This document shows positions 23,763 to 30,316 of a stretch of 43,162 nucleotides of DNA, piece by piece. Below the pieces are notes generated by a model. The model ran no database searches. It was not told where the DNA came from and saw nothing but the letters and a program-made list of their open reading frames with translations. The DNA comes from Nitrospira sp. Lineage in GTDB: Bacteria; Nitrospirota; Nitrospiria; Nitrospirales; Nitrospiraceae. Within the stretch, counting starts at the first letter, position 1. Each line of letters begins with the position of its first letter. The DNA lies in NCBI GenBank assembly GCA_005239475.1, contig SPAX01000051.1:1-43162 (forward strand), read 5' to 3'. The translations under genes and the position numbers were made by a program.

Positions 23763-24659
23763 TCAGCCCAAATGACCCATTTTACCTGCCTGATAATCGT
23801 TCACGGCTTGGACCAATTCTGTTTTCGTATTCATTACGAATGGTCCATAACGAGCCACCGGCTCATTGATCGCTTCGCCCGCCATCACCAGAATCGTGGC
23901 ATCCTCCTCTGCAACGATCGTCACCGGCTCTCCTGTCGAGACAAAAACAGCCAGTTCGGCCTCCGATAACCTGTGCGATCCCCCGACGGATGCCTGCCCG
24001 CTGAGGACCAACAGACCGACGTGGTAACCGTTCGGGATCTGCAACGGCATCGAATGCCCCGCGCGCAGACGGAGATCGTACAATTCGATGGGCGTGAACG
24101 TCTTGGCCGGGCCTTTTGCGCCTCCCACCGACCCAGCAATCACACGAAGCGAACCGGCTCCCCCGTCCAACTGCACGACAGGAATCTGATCGTTCACAAT
24201 CGTTTGATAGCCTGGCGCGGACATCTTGGACGATTTGGGCAGATTCACCCACAGTTGAATTGCCTGCAATGTCCCGCCTTGCTTGGCCCATTCCTTCTCG
24301 TGCAATTCTTCGTGCACGATCCCGGAGGCTGCAGTCATCCACTGCACATCACCCGGGCCAATAACGCCGGAATTCCCGGCTGAATCTCGATGCGCCACCA
24401 TGCCCTGATAGACAATCGTGACAGTTTCAAAGCCTCGGTGCGGATGTTCGCCGACCCCTCGTGGGGTGTCCGTCGCCGGATAGAACGTGGGGCCCGCGTA
24501 GTCCAACATGATAAATGGGCTCAACTCACGATCCAGATCGTTGCTTGGAAACAGATTCCGCACGTGAAACCCGTCACCGACGACGTGCTGAGAACCCGGT
24601 TGATAGACCTTCACCTGATCCGTCTTCTCCACGTTGATTGCCGGCATGGTGTCTCTCAT
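23763..24659 (-). CDS. Pirin-family bicupin protein
   Basis: The protein of about 298 residues has the double-cupin fold of pirins. The N-terminal metal site is visible: GEHPHRGFETVTIVYQG and GIVHEELHEKE, giving the usual three His and one Glu. The C-terminal cupin (LYDLRLRAGHSMPLQIPNG) lacks such ligands. Some family members act as quercetinases or as redox-sensing co-regulators. GGGAGG lies 7 nt before the ATG at 24659. The gene lies between htrA and frnE in one direction. Which activity applies is unknown; electrophile or quinone stress is inferred from its neighbours. Confidence 0.9.
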   Translation of the reverse strand: MRDTMPAINVEKTDQVKVYQPGSQHVVGDGFHVRNLFPSNDLDRELSPFIMLDYAGPTFYPATDTPRGVGEHPHRGFETVTIVYQGMVAHRDSAGNSGVIGPGDVQWMTAASGIVHEELHEKEWAKQGGTLQAIQLWVNLPKSSKMSAPGYQTIVNDQIPVVQLDGGAGSLRVIAGSVGGAKGPAKTFTPIELYDLRLRAGHSMPLQIPNGYHVGLLVLSGQASVGGSHRLSEAELAVFVSTGEPVTIVAEEDATILVMAGEAINEPVARYGPFVMNTKTELVQAVNDYQAGKMGHLG

Positions 24660-24734
24660 TGTGAGCCTCCCTTTCTCCGCCTCTCGCCAAATGCAGCCTC
24701 GGCTACCTGGCATTGGGGTTCGTGTTCGCCCTAT

Positions 24735-25802
24735 TTATTGTGGGGCGCTCATCCGATCCTGATCGCGTGATTCTTCTGCGATCACCGAAATCGTCCTCTT
24801 CTCGCCTCGTCGAAGAAACGTCAAGGCCATCGGGATACCGACCTTTTCCTCGACCAACAAACGGTGCAGATCATCGATGTCCCGAACGGTTTGATCGCCG
24901 TAGCCGATGATCACATCGCCTTCTGCGAGACTCGCTCGCTGCGCTGGGCTTGCCGGTTCAACCGCTACGACGAGAATCCCGCTCTCGGTATCCAGGTCAT
25001 GAAAACGGACGACTCGCCTCGGCAGCTCCACGTTCTGGCCCGAGATCCCGAGGAAGCCGCGACGGACTTTCCCATCCTTGATCAGCCGGCCCGCGATGAA
25101 CTTGGCCGTGTTGATGCCGATGGCGAAGCAGATACCTTGGGCCGATCGGATAATGGCCGTGTTGACGCCGATGACTTCCCCGCGCGAGTTGACGAGCGGC
25201 CCGCCCGAGTTGCCCGGATTCAACGCCGCATCCGTCTGAATGACGTTGTCGATCAACCGGCCGGACGTCGAACGCAATGAACGCCCGAGCGCGCTGATCA
25301 CTCCGGCTGTGACCGTGCATTGGAATCCATAGGGATTACCGACCGCGATGGCCAGTTGTCCCACGCGGATCCTGTGCGAGTCGCCAAGCTCTGTGTGGTT
25401 CTGCAGCGGCGCCTCGACCCGAATCACGGCCAGATCCGTATCGGGATCTTCACCGATCAGGTAGGCGGAGTGCCGACGACCATCAGACAAGGTGATATCG
25501 ATCTGATCCGCGCCATGCACGACGTGGCTATTCGTGAGAGCAAAGCCGTCCGGCGTAAAAATGAAGCCGGATCCGCTGCCCGTAACACCCAAGGGTGTCC
25601 TCGGATCCCCGACCGACCTCCCCGATCGATGACGGACTTCGATGTTCACGACCGCCGGACTGACCGCTCCAGAGGCGGTGATCACCGCCTGCGAATAGGC
25701 ATCCAACAGGTCGTCATCGGTTGCCACCGAATGACGTAGGACGCCGCCGGTGATCATGTGTTCATCGTTCGCAACCAACCGAAGTGTTTGTGTCGTAGCC
25801 AT
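24735..25802 (-). CDS. HtrA/Deg-family serine protease with one PDZ domain, no signal peptide
   Basis: The protein of about 355 residues has a trypsin-like domain with His93 (LTNSHVV), Asp123 (DTDLAVI) and Ser199 (LNPGNSGGPLV). One PDZ domain follows from about residue 260 (RGFLGISGQNVELPR, PAQRASLAEGDVIIGYG). Most Deg proteases are periplasmic. Here the 40 residues before the protease domain show neither signal peptide nor membrane helix, so it may be cytoplasmic. I prefer the ATG at 25802 with GGAAGAG upstream; earlier TTG/ATG starts overlap or abut doxX. It follows doxX by 31 bp. Substrate is unknown; damaged-protein removal under the same stress is inference. Confidence 0.88.
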   Translation of the reverse strand: MATTQTLRLVANDEHMITGGVLRHSVATDDDLLDAYSQAVITASGAVSPAVVNIEVRHRSGRSVGDPRTPLGVTGSGSGFIFTPDGFALTNSHVVHGADQIDITLSDGRRHSAYLIGEDPDTDLAVIRVEAPLQNHTELGDSHRIRVGQLAIAVGNPYGFQCTVTAGVISALGRSLRSTSGRLIDNVIQTDAALNPGNSGGPLVNSRGEVIGVNTAIIRSAQGICFAIGINTAKFIAGRLIKDGKVRRGFLGISGQNVELPRRVVRFHDLDTESGILVVAVEPASPAQRASLAEGDVIIGYGDQTVRDIDDLHRLLVEEKVGIPMALTFLRRGEKRTISVIAEESRDQDRMSAPQ

Positions 25803-25833
25803 GTTCTCTTCCGTAAAAATCATTGGACGCGAA

Positions 25834-26283
25834 TCACGCGCGCACCCGCTCCGCAATCACCTTATCAATCGACCACTTCCCCGCGCCAGTGACAAGGAGC
25901 GCGAGGCCGATGCCGATCACCAAGAGATGATACTCGTAACCTTCACCCTGTTGCTTGCCAGACCAATTCATGAAGAATCCGTTTTGGAGATGCGCGGTGA
26001 TGATGGCGCCGAGCATAATCACCATGAAGCTCACCGCCGTGAAACGCGTCAGCAATCCGGCGATCAGTCCTAGACTGCCAAAGAACTCTCCAACGATCAC
26101 CAACAACGCGACGATCCAAGGCAAATGCATCGTCTCCATGAAGAATCCCATGGTCCCGGAGAATCCGAACCCGCCATACCACCCCAGCAACTTCTGGGCT
26201 CCATGCGGGAACATCACCAGCCCCAGAGTGAGCCGCAAAAGCAGGCCGGTCCACGTATCATCAGTTTGGAAGAACGCTTTCAT
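25834..26283 (-). CDS. DoxX-family membrane protein
   Basis: The 149-residue protein has four hydrophobic helices. It shows the family features LLLRLTLGLVMFPHGAQKLLGWYGG at the start and a central EFFGSLGLIAGLLTRF. DoxX proteins are small inner-membrane proteins, often induced by electrophiles or quinones, with roles in quinone redox or thiol homeostasis. GGAGG precedes the ATG at 26283; a start 17 codons earlier is less likely. It is the first gene of a run with htrA, pirin and frnE, behind a strong promoter with a palindromic operator. Confidence 0.88.
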   Translation of the reverse strand: MKAFFQTDDTWTGLLLRLTLGLVMFPHGAQKLLGWYGGFGFSGTMGFFMETMHLPWIVALLVIVGEFFGSLGLIAGLLTRFTAVSFMVIMLGAIITAHLQNGFFMNWSGKQQGEGYEYHLLVIGIGLALLVTGAGKWSIDKVIAERVRA

Positions 26284-26355
26284 ATCACACCCCTCCAGTA
26301 AGAGATTCACTGCGTCGTGAGAATTTGCAACCACACGTTTCCCACACTGACCCCA

Positions 26356-26385
26356 ATATAATAGTTCTAGTTAGAACTAAGTCAA
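26356..26385 (-). promoter_or_regulatory. doxX operon promoter with an operator filling the spacer
   Basis: On the minus strand, -35 TTGACT (26385-26380) and -10 TTATAT (26361-26356) are 18 bp apart. That spacer is exactly an 8-bp-arm palindrome, TAGTTCTAACTAGAACTA (26379-26362). A repressor bound there would block RNA polymerase. MarR- or HxlR-type repressors often control doxX/pirin genes, but no such gene lies in the window. Confidence 0.65.
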
Positions 26386-26436
26386 GTGGGAAATTTCTCG
26401 CTGAGAGGCAGGGGAGACATTTCTTGTTTAACATCG

Positions 26437-26446
26437 TCTAGTTAGA
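26437..26446. promoter_or_regulatory. Second copy of the doxX operator core
   Basis: TCTAGTTAGA repeats the central 10 bases of the operator, found there at 26366-26375. The two copies are 71 bp apart. The outer arm bases are not palindromic here, so this would be a weaker site. The rest of 26284-26645 shows no gene. Confidence 0.4.
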
Positions 26447-26645
26447 GTAAGTGACAAACTTCGACTAGGGGTTGCGACACTAGACCGAAGCCCTTATTAT
26501 GATGTGCCGACATCTTTAGTATCGACGAATAACCAAACGCGCTCCACTCCGGAAAAACATGTCTCTCGTACAAAACGAAGTTAATACCAAATGCTTTAAT
26601 CGGAGTGCCAAATTGCCATTTGGCATCCGCTTGAAGGATTTCGAA

Positions 26646-27168
26646 ATGGCAATGCAGGACGTCTACGATTTTTTCTACGACGTGAATCTTGGCCTTATCG
26701 AACGAGGGCTTCAACGACTTGACGATATGCTACGGCCAGCAATCATGTCCGGAGTTTTGTCGGACATGCTTACGGCAAGTCTGGCAAAACATTCCAGGAG
26801 CCTGACCGTCAATCTTTACCACAACGGTCACCCAGACCTCCTTGTGAATGGGATATACCCGGACAACAAGGTTAAGGCGGGGTCGGAAGGTGTAGAAATC
26901 AAGGCAACTCGGAAGGCTGGTGAGTGCCGTAGACACTCACGGCGCACGCGATCAATGGATGTGCGTGTTTGTCTATGACGTGGATAACTTTTCGGAGCCT
27001 GCTAACGATAGAGCGCCCATGACGGTTACAGAGATCTATCTTGGACATGTCACGAAGGACGACTTTAGAAAGAATCAGCGCGGGGAGCTAGGTACCCGTA
27101 CAGCCACGTTGCATAAGAGCGGTATCGAGAAGCTGAGGAAGAGTTGGGTTTACAAGCTCAAAAGATGA
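26646..27168 (+). pseudogene. Type II restriction endonuclease gene, PD-(D/E)xK type, frameshifted
   Basis: The first frame encodes MAMQDVYDFFYDVN through GHPDLLVNGIYP and EGVEIKATRKAG. Asp64, Glu84 and Lys86 make a PD...ExK nuclease site. The reading frame then breaks near 26918-26928. The next frame continues AVDTHGARDQWMCVFVYDVD to a good C-terminus, EKLRKSWVYKLKR, ending at 27168. One extra base explains the break: 523 bp is 174 codons plus one. I chose the ATG at 26646 (AAGGA 8-9 nt upstream). The 3' end overlaps the convergent methyltransferase gene by 19 bp. As it stands the product would lack the last third, so restriction is probably lost, unless the base is an assembly error. Confidence 0.78.
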
Positions 27169-28316
27169 TTACTGCCGTTCTTGAATACGGCTAACCTGGG
27201 CAGGGCCTTTTTCGCCATTTCAAAGTAATGCGGGTCTTTTTCAATCCCGATACTCTCATACCCCACCGATTCAGCCGCAGCAAGCGTCGACCCTGTTCCA
27301 CAGAATGGGTCGAGCACCACTCCCTGCCCAAGCGGAAGGACGCCACGAACTAACGTGCGCATGAACTGTTGGGGCTTTAAGCTTGGATGTGGTGCAAGGG
27401 CCCTTTCGGATTTATGTGTGGGTGCCGACAGAATCACATCTCCGAAGGGTTTCTCCAAAGAGGGTCTTCGAAAGCCTCCCGTTCCCCACTTGCGTAAATT
27501 ATCCTGTGCTCTTCCCTCTAGGGGCTTACGGAAGAGCAGCCAAGGTTCCCACATGGAGCGCGGCATCACGCTGATATCTGGAAATTCTTCGTGAGCCGCT
27601 TTCGGTCTATCTCCCCCTCGCATGGTCATGACAAGGCGAACGATTTCCCCCCGCCTTTCTAGACCAGCTTTCGCAAGTGCCGCTGAGACCACGTAAGAAA
27701 GCAACGGGTTTGTCGCAACGACGACGTTCGCCCCCGGAACCAAAACAGGAATGAGCGCCTTTGCCCATTCGAGAAAGAATAATTCAAGAGCGCGAAGGTC
27801 TTGCGGGGATAGTACCGTGAACCTGGGAAGTGGGGCACGCTGAACTCCGTCAAAAGAAGGGGGGATGCGCCATACGCCTCCCTTGCCATTCCGCAACTTT
27901 TGCTGTTGCTCGGAGGAGTATTCGAACAGTCCGTAAGGAGGATCGGTGACAACAGCATGAACGGTATTGGGTCCCTGCTCTCGCAACCAGTTCAAGCAGT
28001 CGGCTTCAAGCACGAGAGCTTTGCCGAAAGTGAAACTTCGCCAATAATCGAGGCGAGATTCAGCGGTCTTGCTGGCCCGCACTCTCGTGGTCATTTTTAA
28101 TCCGTAATGACCACGGGCGGTGCGCATGAATGTCGATGGTGTGTTCAGTCGTAGGTAAGATCGTACACTGGATCGCGCCGCGTGGCCGATGAGGTCGGCC
28201 ACGTGTTGCTCGATCGTGCGGAGAGGAGCACCGGCAGGCATGGCCGTAAGAACGGAAAGGATCGCGTCCCTCACTTCACCGGGACGGCGCTTAGTTTGAA
28301 CCGACGGTTTGTACAC
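27150..28316 (-). CDS. DNA methyltransferase (N4/N6, beta-class order) with an N-terminal winged-helix-like domain
   Basis: The 388-residue protein has catalytic motif IV TDPPYGLFEYS (residues 124-134) before the SAM-binding motif I, VVLDPFCGTGST (near 338). That order marks beta-class amino-methyltransferases acting on adenine or cytosine-N4. Residues 10-75 look like a winged helix (VRDAILSVLTAMPAGAPLRT, HYGLKM), as in HARE-HTH/restriction-linked proteins. It pairs with the convergent, frameshifted nuclease, so it may now work as an orphan methylase. The GTG at 28316 lacks an RBS but sits at the predicted transcription start, suggesting a leaderless mRNA; ATG 28241 is the next candidate. The recognition site is unknown. 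Confidence 0.88.
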   Translation of the reverse strand: MYKPSVQTKRRPGEVRDAILSVLTAMPAGAPLRTIEQHVADLIGHAARSSVRSYLRLNTPSTFMRTARGHYGLKMTTRVRASKTAESRLDYWRSFTFGKALVLEADCLNWLREQGPNTVHAVVTDPPYGLFEYSSEQQQKLRNGKGGVWRIPPSFDGVQRAPLPRFTVLSPQDLRALELFFLEWAKALIPVLVPGANVVVATNPLLSYVVSAALAKAGLERRGEIVRLVMTMRGGDRPKAAHEEFPDISVMPRSMWEPWLLFRKPLEGRAQDNLRKWGTGGFRRPSLEKPFGDVILSAPTHKSERALAPHPSLKPQQFMRTLVRGVLPLGQGVVLDPFCGTGSTLAAAESVGYESIGIEKDPHYFEMAKKALPRLAVFKNGSNHLLSL

Positions 28317-28322
28317 AAAGAA

Positions 28323-28351
28323 AGAATATGACGTCTAGACGTCATTGTCAA
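28323..28351 (-). promoter_or_regulatory. Methyltransferase promoter with an 18-bp palindrome in the spacer
   Basis: The minus strand has consensus -35 TTGACA (28351-28346), a 17-bp spacer and -10 TATTCT (28328-28323). The perfect palindrome ATGACGTCTAGACGTCAT covers 28328-28345, that is, the spacer plus one -10 base. The GTG start begins 6 nt after the -10 box. Restriction-modification genes are often autoregulated. The methylase's own winged helix is the obvious candidate binder (inference). Confidence 0.7.
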
Positions 28352-28623
28352 TCTGCCATCTCGAGTCGAAGCGAAGGCGCGATAACGCTACATTTAAAAT
28401 GGATCGGACAAGGATTACTCTTCGCCCTCCTTCCCGGTATGCAACCATACTGCCCTTCGCTGCGCGCATCGAGCGAGCACATTCCGATCGTGCGCGCTGG
28501 CAGACTCCACTCCACCACTCTCGCAGCGAGGCGGCCTAGGATTGCCCCACTGCGCCCGTCGAGCGAGGCCCTTCCGAGGGCGCGCGCTCCGGGAGCACAG
28601 GGCGATCCTAGGCTGCCTCGCTG
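28352..28623. repeat. Repeat-filled gap downstream of smpB, with a 100-bp imperfect palindrome
   Basis: The palindrome at 28524-28623 has 24-bp arms, CAGCGAGGCGGCCTAGGATTGC... and ...CGATCCTAGGCTGCCTCGCTG, with only two mismatches. Its right end is one base before the smpB stop. Inside is CTGCGCCCGTCGAGCGAG with GGGCGCGCG. A related unit (CTGCGCGCATCGAGCGAG...GTGCGCGC) lies at 28460-28500, giving a degenerate tandem. No gene is seen in the gap. Confidence 0.7.
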
Positions 28624-28624
28624 C

Positions 28625-29101
28625 TCACTTTCTTTCTTTCATCGCCCGTTCCACTTCGCGGCTGGCTTCGCGCGTCTTGATTGATTCACGACGGTCATGC
28701 TGCTTCTTGCCTTTGGCTAACCCGAGTTCGACCTTAGCAAGGCCCCGCTTGGAGAAATAGATGCGGAGCGGGATGAGCGTGAGTCCTTGCTGTTGCGTCT
28801 TACCGAGAAGCTTGTTGATCTCCTTGCGGTGGAGGAGCAGTTTCCGAGTACGGAGCGGCTCATGATTCATGATGTTGCCGTGGCTGTAGGGACTGATGTG
28901 GCAGTGGTGGAGAAAGACCTCGCCGCTCTTCACGCTGGCGTAACTATCTTGCAGGTTCACGCGCCCCTCTCGCAGGGATTTGACCTCCGTACCCTGGAGC
29001 ATGATGCCCGCCTCGACCTTGTCTTCAATGAAATAGTCGTGGTAGGCTTTGCGGTTGGTAGCGACGGATTTTTCGCTCTTATCTTTTTGCTGCTGCACCA
29101 T
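28625..29101 (-). CDS. smpB: SmpB, SsrA (tmRNA)-binding protein
   Basis: The protein of about 158 residues is the tmRNA partner that rescues stalled ribosomes. Family features are [64 protein letters not shown] and the basic tail [18 protein letters not shown]. The last is the segment that enters the decoding centre. I use the ATG at 29101; an earlier start adds 12 residues not typical of the family. No ssrA gene was seen in the window. The gene is divergent from dciA and its stop abuts the 100-bp palindrome. Confidence 0.96.
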   Translation of the reverse strand: MVQQQKDKSEKSVATNRKAYHDYFIEDKVEAGIMLQGTEVKSLREGRVNLQDSYASVKSGEVFLHHCHISPYSHGNIMNHEPLRTRKLLLHRKEINKLLGKTQQQGLTLIPLRIYFSKRGLAKVELGLAKGKKQHDRRESIKTREASREVERAMKERK

Positions 29102-29133
29102 TGGGCCGCCTCGCCCCGGGAGTCTCAACGTCG

Positions 29134-29176
29134 TCAAGTCCTAAAGTCTTCAGGTCTTCAGAGACCTTTGACTTGA
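29134..29176. repeat. Inverted repeat between smpB and dciA
   Basis: TCAAGTC (29134-29140) pairs with GACTTGA (29170-29176), and an inner AGGTCT-TCAG-AGACCT hairpin sits near the centre. It lies between the two divergent gene starts. Its role is unknown; it could be an operator or a repeat remnant. Confidence 0.45.
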
Positions 29177-29202
29177 TGACTTTCAGACTTTCCAACTGGT
29201 TT

Positions 29203-29212
29203 TTGCTATGAT
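29203..29212 (+). promoter_or_regulatory. Extended -10 promoter of dciA, leaderless start predicted
   Basis: TTTGCTATGAT contains an extended -10 (TGC-TATGAT, 29205-29212). No good -35 is seen, as expected for extended -10 promoters. The ATG begins 6 nt after it, with no ribosome-binding site, so the transcript probably starts at the start codon. Confidence 0.45.
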
Positions 29213-29218
29213 GCCGCC

Positions 29219-29707
29219 ATGGGCAGACTGGGTTCCATCGATTCTGTCTCCAGTGTCCTCGAGGGGTTGGCCCGTCGCCTGGGGCTCGAGTCTAAGTTAC
29301 TCGAAAGCCGCTTGCGCCGGGATTGGGTCTCCATCGTCGGAGAACCCATCGCGTCGAATACCTGGCCCGACCAGATTCGCTACAAGAAACTCTATCTCCT
29401 GGTCCACAACAGCGTCTGGCTGCACCAGCTCACGTTCCTCAAGCCGACACTCATTCACAAACTCAACGCAGTAGCCGGCGGGGAACTCATCGCCGACATC
29501 GTGTTGCGGGTAGGAGAACTTCCGAAGGCCGACCACGGGCCCACGTCGCCCGAGGCCCTTCCTGCGACCACTTCACCACCGAGCGACGCACTGCTCGCGG
29601 AAATTTCGTCGCATGTGACCACCATCCATGATCCGCTTCTCCGCGATCGCCTCGCGCAGCTCATGGCGCAGGAGCTGGCTCAGCCGCACGTGCCGAAGAC
29701 CGACTGA
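29219..29707 (+). CDS. dciA: DciA/DUF721-family protein (predicted replicative helicase loader)
   Basis: The 162-residue protein has the DUF721 (DciA) core: LEGLARRLGLESKLLESRLRRDWVSIVGE, then IRYKKLYLLVHNSVWLHQL and LKPTLIHKLN. DciA loads the replicative helicase DnaB in bacteria that lack DnaC/DnaI. A Pro/Ser-rich linker follows near residues 105-125. The proximity to dnaA, dnaN and gyrases fits a replication role. The start codon has no Shine-Dalgarno and lies 6 nt after an extended -10. The 3' end overlaps the convergent membrane-protein gene by 47 bp. Confidence 0.88.
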   Translation: MGRLGSIDSVSSVLEGLARRLGLESKLLESRLRRDWVSIVGEPIASNTWPDQIRYKKLYLLVHNSVWLHQLTFLKPTLIHKLNAVAGGELIADIVLRVGELPKADHGPTSPEALPATTSPPSDALLAEISSHVTTIHDPLLRDRLAQLMAQELAQPHVPKTD

Positions 29708-30269
29708 GCGGTCCCTTGAAGAGCTGGCGGGTATACACTTGCGGCGCTGCCATCTCCGGGCCATCCAGCGGCGGACCAATCCCCCCTTCTTCTTCCGACT
29801 CAGTCAGCTGGTACAACCCCCGCAAGGATCTCCGAAATCCTCCCCGAACAACCCGGTCCTCCCCGGTCAGGTACTTGTGCAGCATATCCGGCTCCGCCCA
29901 GGTATCATCGGAAAAGATATAGATGGTAAGGCGGCGGTAGCGACCCTCCGGATTGTCTGGCGTCGTCGGCCGGACCTTCATCGGTTCGAACTTTCTCGTC
30001 TCGCGACCGACTTTGCGGAAGCGTTCGATCAGCGCTTCGATTTCATCGTCGCTCGTCTCATCGGGAACATGGATCGCGACGGCTGTCTCTTCTTGCGATC
30101 CGATGGTATAGGGAGGGATCGATCGATCGGGGCGACTAAGATACATCCCGCCCCAGATCAGGGCGAAGGACCCGATGAGTACGCCGATAGCCATCTTGAC
30201 GACGGTATCCAGCGGCTTCTTAGGCTTGGGTCCTGGAAGGGGCGTTGGAGAAGAATCCTGCTCATGCAT
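29661..30269 (-). CDS. Single-pass membrane protein with a periplasmic domain, function unknown
   Basis: The 202-residue protein has a short proline-rich cytoplasmic start, one transmembrane helix at about 24-46 (TVVKMAIGVLIGSFALIWGGMYL), and a soluble, presumably periplasmic domain. The segment TSDDEIEALIERFRKVG and the beta-type GRYRRLTIYIFSDDTWAEPDML suggest a small alpha/beta fold. The tail (from about 150) is low-complexity and Ala/Pro-rich. A family cannot be named. The 3' end overlaps dciA by 47 bp on the other strand, yet the overlapping part is only the disordered tail. It follows gyrA by 47 bp on the same strand. Confidence 0.7.
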   Translation of the reverse strand: MHEQDSSPTPLPGPKPKKPLDTVVKMAIGVLIGSFALIWGGMYLSRPDRSIPPYTIGSQEETAVAIHVPDETSDDEIEALIERFRKVGRETRKFEPMKVRPTTPDNPEGRYRRLTIYIFSDDTWAEPDMLHKYLTGEDRVVRGGFRRSLRGLYQLTESEEEGGIGPPLDGPEMAAPQVYTRQLFKGPLSRSSARAAEPAPAP

Positions 30270-30316
30270 GGAAGGCCAGGCTCAACGAACAAGGCGTATA
30301 ATATCGCGCATATCCG

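Noticed and set aside
26442-26714. 90-codon minus-strand frame between doxX and the restriction enzyme
   Set aside because: It overlaps the restriction-enzyme coding start and has no RBS or family.
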